NCBI GenBank assembly: GCA_029866215.1 | Contig: JARWZU010000034.1 | Coordinates: 1 to 44,868 of the forward strand | Direction: 5' to 3' | DNA length: 44,868 nucleotides | Origin: Akkermansiaceae bacterium | GTDB taxonomy: Bacteria > Verrucomicrobiota > Verrucomicrobiia > Verrucomicrobiales > Akkermansiaceae | Shown: piece by piece, positions 32,389 through 40,936 of the stretch | Layout of the letters: each line of letters begins with the position of its first letter | Numbering within the stretch: position 1 is the stretch's first letter | Made by a program: the position numbers and the translations under genes | The notes under the pieces: model-generated | The model's database searches: none | The model's input: only the letters and a program-made list of their open reading frames with translations | Told to the model about the DNA's origin: nothing

Positions 32389-34119
32389 ATGTCATCTCAC
32401 GAAAATATCCAAGTCATCCGGCTCACATGGAGGCGATTGCGTGGAGCGTTGCAGCAGTTGATCGGTTCAGAAAAAGGGCCAAAGGCAATGCTGTTTGTGG
32501 GGACCCTGCTGCTACTGATGCTTGGGATCAATGGACTGAATGTGGTGAATAGCTACGTGGGTCGTGATTTTATGTCGGCGATTGAAAATCGGGACATGGG
32601 GATCTTCCGGCAGCAGGCAATTTTTTATGCAGGCGTGTTCATCGCATCGACGGTGGTGGTCGCCTTGTATCGCTTCACCGAGGAACGATTGGGTATTCTC
32701 TGGCGTGAACAACTTACCCGTGGGCTCACCGATTCGTACCTAAAGGACCGAACCTACTACCATTTGGGTTCTGCAACGGGGATCGCAAATCCAGACCAAA
32801 GAATCGCGGACGATGTTCGTGCATTCACCACGACTACACTTTCGTTTTTGTTGCTGATCGTCAATGGCACTCTAACAGCGCTCTCATTTTCAGGCGTCTT
32901 GTGGACGATTAGCCCAGTGCTCTTTGCGGTGGCAGTGACTTATGCGGTTTGTGGGTCGGCGATGACCATTTTTCTCGGAAAGCCTTTGATTCGTTTGAAC
33001 TACGACCAGCTCGACATGGAGGCAGATTTTCGGGCGGATTTGATTCACGTGAGAGAAAATTCGGAGTCCATCGCATTGGCGCATCGAGAAGGGCGCTTCA
33101 AGGCGCGTTTGGGCAAGCACCTTGATGCTCTCACTGCAAATTTTCGTGGCCTCATCCGGATTAATCGAAATCTTGGCTTTTTCACGAATGGCTACAACTA
33201 TTTCATTCAGATTATTCCCGCGTTGATCATCGCGCCGCTCTTCATCCAAGGCCATCGAGAGTTCGGGGTGATCACCCAGTCGACCATGGCTTTCGCCACC
33301 TTGCTAGGCGCGTTCTCTTTGATCGTCACGCAGTTCCAATCAATCTCTGCATTCACTGCAGTGGTTTCTCGACTGCATTCTCTAACTGATGCAATCGAAA
33401 AGGCTCAGGAAGCGACGACCTGTACCATCGCGGTCGAGGAATCCCCAGATGTGGTGGCTTATCGGAATGTGACCTTGCGCTCAGCGGATCAGTCGCGCCT
33501 GTTGATTGAGAATCTTAGCCTTGAGATTGTTCGTGGGACACGATGGCTAGTGATTGGCAAGGATGATGCTCCGAAGGTGGCTTTGTTCCGAGCCACGGCC
33601 GGGGTTTGGGAATGCGGTGGCGGTAGCATCGTCCGCCCTAGCCTCGATGAGATTCTATTTCTTCCGGAGAGGCCCTATCTGCCTCCTGGTACGTTGCGCG
33701 AGGCGTTGTTGCGCACCGGCATGGAGTGGGTCACCCCGGATTCGGAAATCATGGAGGTGCTCGGCAAGCTCGGACTCGAGGATGTGGTCAGCCATGCAAA
33801 TGGCTTGGACACGGATCACGACTGGGACAATTTGTTATCGATCGGCGAGCAACACTTGCTTTCGGTTTCACGCATTTTCTTAGCTAAGCCCGCGTTTGTT
33901 TTTTTGGATCGCCCAGGAAGTTCACTGCCGAAAAACCAAATCTCAAGCATCCTCGACATGCTGACGGAGCAAGAGATCGGGGTGGTCGTATTGTCGAAAA
34001 ACGGGGAGTCGCGCCTTCGTTATGATGCAACGATGGAAATCAAGGTGAACGGCCAGTGGGATGTCCGCTACGAGCAAGTTCTAGACGAAGATAAGGAGCT
34101 GCGTGACCTGAGTTGTTAG
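32389..34119 (+). CDS. SbmA/YddA-type ABC protein with degenerate nucleotide-binding domain
   Basis: The 576-residue fused membrane and ATPase protein has a membrane part of the ABC_membrane_2 type ('MLFVGTLLLLMLGINGLNVVNSYVGRDFM', 'LYRFTEERLGILWREQLTRGL', 'ENSESIALAHREGRFK'), like SbmA/YddA/ABCD. The C-terminal ATPase fold is damaged at key sites. The P-loop reads 'GKDDAPKVAL' instead of GxxGxGK(S/T), Walker B reads 'FVFLDRPGSSL' with Arg where the catalytic Glu should be, and the switch His is absent ('VVLSKNGESRL'). The signature survives partly as 'LSIGEQHLL'. It may work as a proton-driven carrier like SbmA or as a half-transporter paired with an active partner. The ATG at 32389 is chosen over a GTG at 32359. 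The stop interlocks with the convergent GH94 gene. Confidence 0.85.
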   Translation: MSSHENIQVIRLTWRRLRGALQQLIGSEKGPKAMLFVGTLLLLMLGINGLNVVNSYVGRDFMSAIENRDMGIFRQQAIFYAGVFIASTVVVALYRFTEERLGILWREQLTRGLTDSYLKDRTYYHLGSATGIANPDQRIADDVRAFTTTTLSFLLLIVNGTLTALSFSGVLWTISPVLFAVAVTYAVCGSAMTIFLGKPLIRLNYDQLDMEADFRADLIHVRENSESIALAHREGRFKARLGKHLDALTANFRGLIRINRNLGFFTNGYNYFIQIIPALIIAPLFIQGHREFGVITQSTMAFATLLGAFSLIVTQFQSISAFTAVVSRLHSLTDAIEKAQEATTCTIAVEESPDVVAYRNVTLRSADQSRLLIENLSLEIVRGTRWLVIGKDDAPKVALFRATAGVWECGGGSIVRPSLDEILFLPERPYLPPGTLREALLRTGMEWVTPDSEIMEVLGKLGLEDVVSHANGLDTDHDWDNLLSIGEQHLLSVSRIFLAKPAFVFLDRPGSSLPKNQISSILDMLTEQEIGVVVLSKNGESRLRYDATMEIKVNGQWDVRYEQVLDEDKELRDLSC

Positions 34120-37100
34120 TCGGGAATTCCTGCGCCTAACACGATGGTAACGGCATGATTCTTCCCATCATCGAGCATCGGCCAGCGGGCGATTGAATCC
34201 ACTACAGGCATGGCCACACCGTCAACGGTTAGGGTGAAGACTTTTTCGGAATTTCCGTAAGGATTGGTGACTTGGATTTGATAGAGCGTCTGGCCAGATG
34301 GAGTTTTGAAATCGATGGAAAACCCGGGCCATGAGTCCGGCACACGGGGATCAAGAACGAGGGAATCGCCATTCTCCATGCGGAGTCCTAGGATGGATTC
34401 CACCGTGACGCGGAACATCCAACCCGCAGATCCTGTGTACCATGTCCAACCGCCACGACCGATGTGAGGGGTGGTACCATAGATATCGGCCGCCACGACG
34501 TAGGGCTCGACTTGGTAGCGCGCCACCGCATCGGCATCCCGTGAATGCCAGATCGGGCTGAGTCTTTGAAGCAATTCAGCCGCTTCATCTTTCCGGCCTG
34601 CCTCTGCCATCGCACGAATCACCCAGCAGGCAGCGTGGGTGTATTGTCCTCCATTTTCGCGGACTCCTGCCACATAGCCCTTGATGTAGCCAGGGTCATG
34701 GGCGGTATTCACGAATGGCGGATGCAGTAAGCGGATGATGTCATGATCGCGATCAATCAGCTCAAGATTTAAGGAATCTAACGATTTTTTAGCACGGTCG
34801 GCGGGTGCTGCTTTAGAAATCACCGCCCATGCCTGGGCAAGTGCGTCGATCCGGCATTCATCATCGGTGTGTGTGCCAAGGGGTGTCCCGTCGTCGTAGT
34901 AAGCCCGCCGATACCACTCTCCGTCCCACCCAGCATCGTTGATTGCAGTTAGAAGCTCGTCGCGGTATTCGCGGTAGGCATTGGCACGAATCAATTCGCC
35001 CCGTGCTTCGCAGAGTGGAATCCAGCGGTTGAGAATCGTGAAGAGGAAAAATCCCATCCAGACACTTTCTCCTCGGCCTTCGCGGCCGATCCGGCTCATG
35101 CCGTCATTCCAGTCGCCAATCCCCATCAACGGCAGCCCGTGAGCACCGCGGGTCAATGATTTGTCGATGGCGAGGCAGCAGTGCTCGAAGATACTGGCCT
35201 GTTTCGCTGAAATCCTGGGCTTTAAGTATTCCTCGTCCTCATTTTCAGAGAGCAACGGGCCTTCGATGAAATGACGAGTCTCTTCTAACAAATGATAGTC
35301 GCCGGTGACCTGCAAGTAGTGATCGGTTAGATACGGGAGCCAGAGTAAGTCGTCGGCAAACTTCGTCCGCATGCCTCGTCCCATCGGTTCGGGATGCCAC
35401 CAGTGGGTGACATCGCCTTCGGGAAATTGTTGTGCAGCGTGCAAGAGGATTTGCTTTCGCATCAGTTCAGGATGCAAGGCGACCATTGCGCCCGAATCCT
35501 GCAATTGGTCGCGGAATCCGTATGCACCGCCCGATTGATAGAACGCGCTTCTCCCCCAAATCCGACAGGTTAAATTTTGATAGATTAGCCAGCCGTTGAC
35601 CATGAGATCTACTTCCGGCAGCGGGGTACGGACATGGATATTGCCGATCCATTGCTGCCATGTTTTGGCGACCTCAGCCTCGAGGGAATCGATGGCGCCT
35701 GCGAGTTGATAGCGATCCGCCAATGATCGGATATCCACGTCGTTCATGACTTCTCCAAGGGCCACCACGATCTCGACCTCGGTCCTCGGTGGAAGCGTGA
35801 AGGAGATTTTACGCGCAAAACAAGCATCGTGGCCAAAGCCAGGTTGCTCATTCCATGGGATATTAGAATTCAGTGCAAGCGGCTCAGCCATGTCTCCCGC
35901 GCCGAGAAATGCAGCGGTCGAGTGCATCGTTTCATCCGTCATCGAGAACGCTCCATGGAGTTTCACAAACGAGAAGATTCTGCCGCCGGCAAAGTCCCCG
36001 GCGCGTGGGTTTACTGCGTGCTGGATTTTGTTCGGAGCAGTCCAAGCAAATGCTGCGTGATGCCGATCGGGGTTCGACCCCATCTCCAGCGCTTGATAGG
36101 CGGCGAATGCAAGATGGCGGGGTCGGGATGAATCATTTCTAATGCGGACTGTGATCAATTTGATTGGATCCGCAGGTGGCACGAGAAATTTCACCGATTG
36201 AGTGAGGCCTGAGTGTGAGGAAAGGAAGCGTGTCATGCCGAACCCGTGGCGCACCACGAATGCCGACCGTGCGGCGCAAGGGCCTGGTAGAGGAGACCAC
36301 ACGTCTCCCGATTCGCTATCCATGAGATAGAGTGCCTCAACGTGAGGGTCACGGATTGGATCGTTTGACCATGGGGTCAGTCGGTTGGCTTGGCTATTGC
36401 GCGACCAAGTGTATCCAGCGCCACGATCGGTTACAATGCAACCGAAGTTCGGGTTGGCGAGGACATTCACCCATGGCATTGGAGGGAGGTGGAGTCGGCC
36501 ATTTTCGAGGGCCATTGGGATCACATATTCGCGACCACTTTGTGAGAATCCACCATAGCCATTGAAGTGCTGCAGCGTTTCGTCAAGATCTGGTTGGGAA
36601 TCCGGTGCTTGCTTGGTGGTAGGCGGTATTTCGTTAGTTTTTGATAGGATTTCCTGAGTGATCTCAGAGCCCACGACAAGTTGCGCCGATGCGAGCCACC
36701 ACGATCGTTCTGCATCAGTGAATGTGGTTGGGTCGGTGAGGGTGATTTCATCGGGTAGGTCGGAACCTTGTGCCTGATCCATGATGAATCCTTTGATCTT
36801 AAGGCCGAGTGCTTTCCAGAATGGCAAGGCTGCCAAAAAGTCTTGAGTGCCTGGGCTGGTTAGGCCCGCAGTGGCCACCACGCGGATTTCATCCCATGCC
36901 AGTGGAAAACGATGAACGACATCTGATCCATCAAGTGTCTTGGGTGCCTTCGAGTGGCGTGTTCCAATCAGCATCTGAATGGAGAGGGCTTCGTATCGCG
37001 AGGCAGTCTCTGTGGGTAATCCAAACGAATTCAATCGCGCTGCGTCAGTGGCTTTTGCATCGTCTAGCAGATGCGAAGCATCCATCGCGCATGAGACACG

Positions 37101-37799
37101 GTGGAGGATTTCGGTCACGGAGGCTTCATCCTCAGCGGCTGCGGTGAGTAGCCAGATGTGTTGTGATTCGTGAGGACCTAATGAAACATGAGTTCTCCAC
37201 GCCATGATCGGATCGAGAACATTTCCCGTCTCGCCCGAAAGTGGATCATTCGAATCCATGGCGGCGGGTTCGAGCCGTGTGTTGCCACGACCGAGGAAGG
37301 TAGCGCGGTTGGTTTCCCATGATGGGGTTTTTCCTGGGGTGATCAATTTCTGTGCCACCCACGGCCAGCGCTCGTTGAGCCCACGCGGGCGACGACGTGC
37401 AAGCAGCATGGATGTATCCTGCGAAGTGGAAGTCTGAACGAATAACTTTGAAAATGCCGGGTGCCCTGCATCGCCGAGCGGATGATTCAAACTGATCTCA
37501 GAGTAGGTGGTGAGCTCGATCTCGCGCGTGTGTGACGCATGGTTCGTGAGCGTGATTTTACGGAGCTCGAGGTTGAAGGTCGGATGGATCCCTGCATCAA
37601 GGGTTGTGCTGAGGCGGGTGGGATTACGTTCGGTGCCCTCGCGGACATAAATCATCGGGCCGCAGGATTCATGTGCGGTTTCCGAGAATCGGGTCAGTGC
37701 CACCCAATCGAAAAATAATCCACCTTGGCCGCCTGGGAGGAGGAGGCTTCGGAGGGTTCCATTGCTGAGAATTCGCGCGCGGTTGGAGCAGAGCATCAT
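34116..37799 (-). CDS. GH94 phosphorylase, beta-1,2-oligoglucan phosphorylase / NdvB C-module type
   Basis: The 1227-residue protein corresponds to the C-terminal GH94 half of cyclic beta-1,2-glucan synthase. It begins with the beta-sandwich region ('LFFDWVALTRFSETAHESCG', 'EIELTTYSEISLNHPLGDAGHPAFSKLF') and continues with 'NGYGGFSQSGREYVI', 'PWVNVLANPNFGCIV' and 'GAGYTWSRNSQANRLTPWSNDP'. The (alpha/alpha)6 barrel contains 'GAYGFRDQLQDSGAMV', 'GDVTHWWHPEPMGRGMRT' and the catalytic 'GIGDWNDGMSRIG' (general-acid Asp). The GT84 synthase module is absent, so it resembles stand-alone 1,2-beta-oligoglucan phosphorylases, which release glucose-1-phosphate. No signal peptide is seen. Its ATG overlaps the upstream glycosidase stop (ATGA). 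Confidence 0.88.
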   Translation of the reverse strand: MMLCSNRARILSNGTLRSLLLPGGQGGLFFDWVALTRFSETAHESCGPMIYVREGTERNPTRLSTTLDAGIHPTFNLELRKITLTNHASHTREIELTTYSEISLNHPLGDAGHPAFSKLFVQTSTSQDTSMLLARRRPRGLNERWPWVAQKLITPGKTPSWETNRATFLGRGNTRLEPAAMDSNDPLSGETGNVLDPIMAWRTHVSLGPHESQHIWLLTAAAEDEASVTEILHRVSCAMDASHLLDDAKATDAARLNSFGLPTETASRYEALSIQMLIGTRHSKAPKTLDGSDVVHRFPLAWDEIRVVATAGLTSPGTQDFLAALPFWKALGLKIKGFIMDQAQGSDLPDEITLTDPTTFTDAERSWWLASAQLVVGSEITQEILSKTNEIPPTTKQAPDSQPDLDETLQHFNGYGGFSQSGREYVIPMALENGRLHLPPMPWVNVLANPNFGCIVTDRGAGYTWSRNSQANRLTPWSNDPIRDPHVEALYLMDSESGDVWSPLPGPCAARSAFVVRHGFGMTRFLSSHSGLTQSVKFLVPPADPIKLITVRIRNDSSRPRHLAFAAYQALEMGSNPDRHHAAFAWTAPNKIQHAVNPRAGDFAGGRIFSFVKLHGAFSMTDETMHSTAAFLGAGDMAEPLALNSNIPWNEQPGFGHDACFARKISFTLPPRTEVEIVVALGEVMNDVDIRSLADRYQLAGAIDSLEAEVAKTWQQWIGNIHVRTPLPEVDLMVNGWLIYQNLTCRIWGRSAFYQSGGAYGFRDQLQDSGAMVALHPELMRKQILLHAAQQFPEGDVTHWWHPEPMGRGMRTKFADDLLWLPYLTDHYLQVTGDYHLLEETRHFIEGPLLSENEDEEYLKPRISAKQASIFEHCCLAIDKSLTRGAHGLPLMGIGDWNDGMSRIGREGRGESVWMGFFLFTILNRWIPLCEARGELIRANAYREYRDELLTAINDAGWDGEWYRRAYYDDGTPLGTHTDDECRIDALAQAWAVISKAAPADRAKKSLDSLNLELIDRDHDIIRLLHPPFVNTAHDPGYIKGYVAGVRENGGQYTHAACWVIRAMAEAGRKDEAAELLQRLSPIWHSRDADAVARYQVEPYVVAADIYGTTPHIGRGGWTWYTGSAGWMFRVTVESILGLRMENGDSLVLDPRVPDSWPGFSIDFKTPSGQTLYQIQVTNPYGNSEKVFTLTVDGVAMPVVDSIARWPMLDDGKNHAVTIVLGAGIPD

Positions 37800-40700
37800 G
37801 GGGTGGACAGGCCGAGGCTGAGGGTTGCGGTGACGGGGAGGGACTTAATTGAAATTGATTTGCCATCGGCGCTGATTCCTAATGGTTTTCCATCATCGGC
37901 GTTGGCGGTGAGGATTTGCACTCCAGTTGGCATCGGTGGCGCGACGGATAAGCCGCCGTGTGGCAATGAAATCCGTTCACTGATTGCGATGGAAATCTGG
38001 TTTGAATCGGGTGCGTGGATGGCGAAATCCAGTGGGCCGTAGCGCGTGAGGAGGCCAGTGACTGCGAAGCCATTTTCCTCAGCGATCCATGCCCATGGCA
38101 GGCCAGACGCAAGTACCATCTCGCCTGATGCTTCGCGTTCGCTCGCGACCATCGATGTGAGAGCGAGCATGTATTCTGCGGCGATCCACGTGTGTGGAAC
38201 ATCGCCTAGGTGGCCCGGTGCATGTGGGTCCCTCCACGAGATTTCTGGCCATTGGTTCCACTCGATGGGTCTACGGTCGGACAGGAAAAAATCCAATAAC
38301 TCGTGTGCTTCGTCGCGCATGCCAACTCGGACGAATGCACCGATGATGCGAATTTCGTAGGCAGTGTATTTGAACCATGGAATTTCATCGCGATGCTTGC
38401 GGCGGAAATTTGTGAGGTAGGTATCTAACATCTGATAGAGCGGCCCAGCGGGAAGATCGTCGGCGAAATCGAGTTGGCCGATGGCATTTGCAGTCGCAGT
38501 GGGATCGAAATCTGCCCATTCCATTGAGCCAGGAATGTAGTTTAGCTTACGGTCGGCGATGACGTGGCGTATCGATTTTAGAACGTCTTGCAGGAAGTCC
38601 TGAGCGTTAGTCCGCCAGAGCTGAGCGTCCTCTTGATGGTCGAGGGCATCGGCGAGTTCTGCGGCGGCTTCCAAGCCACGGACGCCCCAGAAGTCGTCCC
38701 AATACGAGTGAACCGGATGGGCGAGGTAGCCCTCATGGCTCGCCGACTCTGGCAGGAGTCCATAGCACGCCGATCGAGCAGGCTCGCGGTAACTCGGAGT
38801 CATTCGTTGCGCCCGTAGATGGTTGAGGTAAGTGGCGGCCGATCGAACTGATTTCCAAAGCGACGAGGCGAAATCGATGTCACCATCGTTGCGCAGATTT
38901 TCGCAGATTCCCCAGAGAAACTGGCCATGGCTGTCGTGTTCGACGAGCCAGTCGACTCCGGTGCGATCGACCACACATGGGACGAATCCATCGTCGCGCT
39001 GGAATTCAGTGTACCATGTTAGAAAATCGCGTAGCACATGGGGTTGGCCCGCCTTCGCCATTGCGGCTCCCATGATCACGCTGTCGCGGATCCACGAACG
39101 TGTGTAGCGGCGGGGGCCTGGCTGGATCGCTGGTCCGTCGCGGTTGATGAGAATGTGGCTCGCCGCACTGCGAAAGCTGGCGATCGCATCACGCGCGATG
39201 GCTGGAACCCGCCAATCCGGCAATGCGAGTGTGGCCTGCCAATGAGCCGCTGCGTTGGCAAGGCTGTTAGGGGATGGCTTCTCGGCATCATCGAAAAATG
39301 GCACGGTGAGCGTCACCTCAAATACATCGCTGCTGGGTGGTACCGACCATGCCATGACGGCGGATGCGAGGCCTGCTGGGTCGGTGATTCGATCGCGTGG
39401 AGGCATTTGTCCCAGTGCGATAAATCCCATCACGCCGTTCTCTTCGAAGGCTGCAGCGCCCCATGCATCGGCGGGGTGGTTTGAGCTAACATATCTTTGA
39501 TCTACCCTCATTTCATCTGCGGTGCAGGTGATCGAGTGGATTGGGCTGATGCCCCCGAGTTTACCAAACTTCTGCCACGGAGGATTGACTTGGAATGGGC
39601 GGACCGCCACTGCGAGGCGCAAGGCGTCGGGGGTTCGATTTTCGATTCGGTAATTCACTCGCAGGGCCAGTGAGTTGCCCGTGCCATCGACCCACGGCTG
39701 AATGGTGAGCGCTGCATGATCCGTCTCCCAAGTGATGAATGGAAATGGAGCGCCATCGGCTGGGAGGTGGCGAGTTATTTTCGCATCTGCCCAACTGATC
39801 ATTGCTGATTTTGTTAGAATAAATGGTTCTAACGAGAAACCTGCCTCATCGACCTCCACCATGCCTTCCTCATTGAGTAGGCCACGACGCGTGCCTTCTG
39901 GGGAGCCAATCGGAGTCCAGTAGGATTGCTCGCGATGCCAATACCGAGGAAACCAACTGCGCGGGAAGTCAGTGGCCACCGAGTGAATGAATTCATCTGG
40001 CGTACTTGAAAATGCATCGGGTCGCATGGTGATCGATCTGATCCCCGCGCATTCGTTGCTTGCAAATTTGAATTTGAGGAAGCGAGCTTCCGCGCCTGGT
40101 GTCGGGATGTGGCTGCGGCTGCCAGAAGCGTGGGTGGCTCGGTGCAGGGTGGTCCAAGCGGTTCCATCTGCCGATTGCTCAAGATCGTAGGCGCGTGATG
40201 CGACAGACGATGGCCAGTCGATCACTAGACCGCCAAAACGGAGGATGCCGCCGAAATCCACCGACCACCATGGTGCGGGGTCATTGGGCGCAGCTTGCCA
40301 TCCGCCGGATGGTGACAACTCCAAAACCGCGTTGGGCGGATGATTAGGGATTTGGCTCGATGCCGCAGCGGAGCGCGTCAAATGAAGCGTGGGATCTTCT
40401 AGTGATATATTAGAAAACGAGACACTGCCTTTTCCGCCAGGGCCAGCAACGATGACGAGCTCGATTGCACCGACGACTGAGGGTGCGCCGCCGCCGGCAG
40501 GGCCCCATGCGAATGGGAGATCGCGCTCATGGATCTTGAGTTGCGTCCAGTCCGCTGGCATCTGGAAACATTCTCGCAGATACCGCCATGCGTTTGATCC
40601 GCTGGGATCGATGAGTTTGAATTCAAAATGGTTCTGCGGACCTTCACCCCGAATGGACAGTATCAGATCGAAGATCTCTGTTAGATTAAACTCGATCTCC

Positions 40701-40870
40701 TTGCGTGCGACGATGAATCCGGCACCTCCGCGAAAATCATAGTCGAGCTGCAGTCCGATTTTGCCATCGGGGGCCTTCACGCTTGTAAGTGTGCCCACGG
40801 CCAAGCCTGAGGGGATCACTCGCCAAGTAGCGGGGTCATTGAAGCAATCGGCAAGGGATGAGGAGGCCAT
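37796..40870 (-). CDS. Carbohydrate-binding, discoidin and (alpha/alpha)6-glycosidase protein
   Basis: The 1024-residue protein appears to have three parts. Residues about 1-165 form a carbohydrate-binding-like beta sandwich ('GLQLDYDFRGGAGFIVARKEIEF'). Residues about 170-290 form a discoidin/F5-8C domain ('WWSVDFGGILRFGGLVIDW', 'RAYDLEQSADGTAWTTLH'). The rest is an (alpha/alpha)6 barrel with 'YTRSWIRDSVIMGAAMAKAG', 'QRDDGFVPCVVDRTG' and 'HDSHGQFLWGI', like amylo-1,6-glucosidase and related glycosidases. The acidic residues in 'WIRDS' and 'EHDS' are candidate catalytic sites. The exact GH family is not clear. There is no signal peptide. It is the middle gene of a three-gene cluster with a GH63-like and a GH94 enzyme. 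Confidence 0.8.
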   Translation of the reverse strand: MASSSLADCFNDPATWRVIPSGLAVGTLTSVKAPDGKIGLQLDYDFRGGAGFIVARKEIEFNLTEIFDLILSIRGEGPQNHFEFKLIDPSGSNAWRYLRECFQMPADWTQLKIHERDLPFAWGPAGGGAPSVVGAIELVIVAGPGGKGSVSFSNISLEDPTLHLTRSAAASSQIPNHPPNAVLELSPSGGWQAAPNDPAPWWSVDFGGILRFGGLVIDWPSSVASRAYDLEQSADGTAWTTLHRATHASGSRSHIPTPGAEARFLKFKFASNECAGIRSITMRPDAFSSTPDEFIHSVATDFPRSWFPRYWHREQSYWTPIGSPEGTRRGLLNEEGMVEVDEAGFSLEPFILTKSAMISWADAKITRHLPADGAPFPFITWETDHAALTIQPWVDGTGNSLALRVNYRIENRTPDALRLAVAVRPFQVNPPWQKFGKLGGISPIHSITCTADEMRVDQRYVSSNHPADAWGAAAFEENGVMGFIALGQMPPRDRITDPAGLASAVMAWSVPPSSDVFEVTLTVPFFDDAEKPSPNSLANAAAHWQATLALPDWRVPAIARDAIASFRSAASHILINRDGPAIQPGPRRYTRSWIRDSVIMGAAMAKAGQPHVLRDFLTWYTEFQRDDGFVPCVVDRTGVDWLVEHDSHGQFLWGICENLRNDGDIDFASSLWKSVRSAATYLNHLRAQRMTPSYREPARSACYGLLPESASHEGYLAHPVHSYWDDFWGVRGLEAAAELADALDHQEDAQLWRTNAQDFLQDVLKSIRHVIADRKLNYIPGSMEWADFDPTATANAIGQLDFADDLPAGPLYQMLDTYLTNFRRKHRDEIPWFKYTAYEIRIIGAFVRVGMRDEAHELLDFFLSDRRPIEWNQWPEISWRDPHAPGHLGDVPHTWIAAEYMLALTSMVASEREASGEMVLASGLPWAWIAEENGFAVTGLLTRYGPLDFAIHAPDSNQISIAISERISLPHGGLSVAPPMPTGVQILTANADDGKPLGISADGKSISIKSLPVTATLSLGLSTP

Positions 40871-40936
40871 AAGGATCTAAATTTCAAACAAATCTACCCG
40901 ATCCGCTGGCCCATGCCAGAGCCGATTTTTACGATT

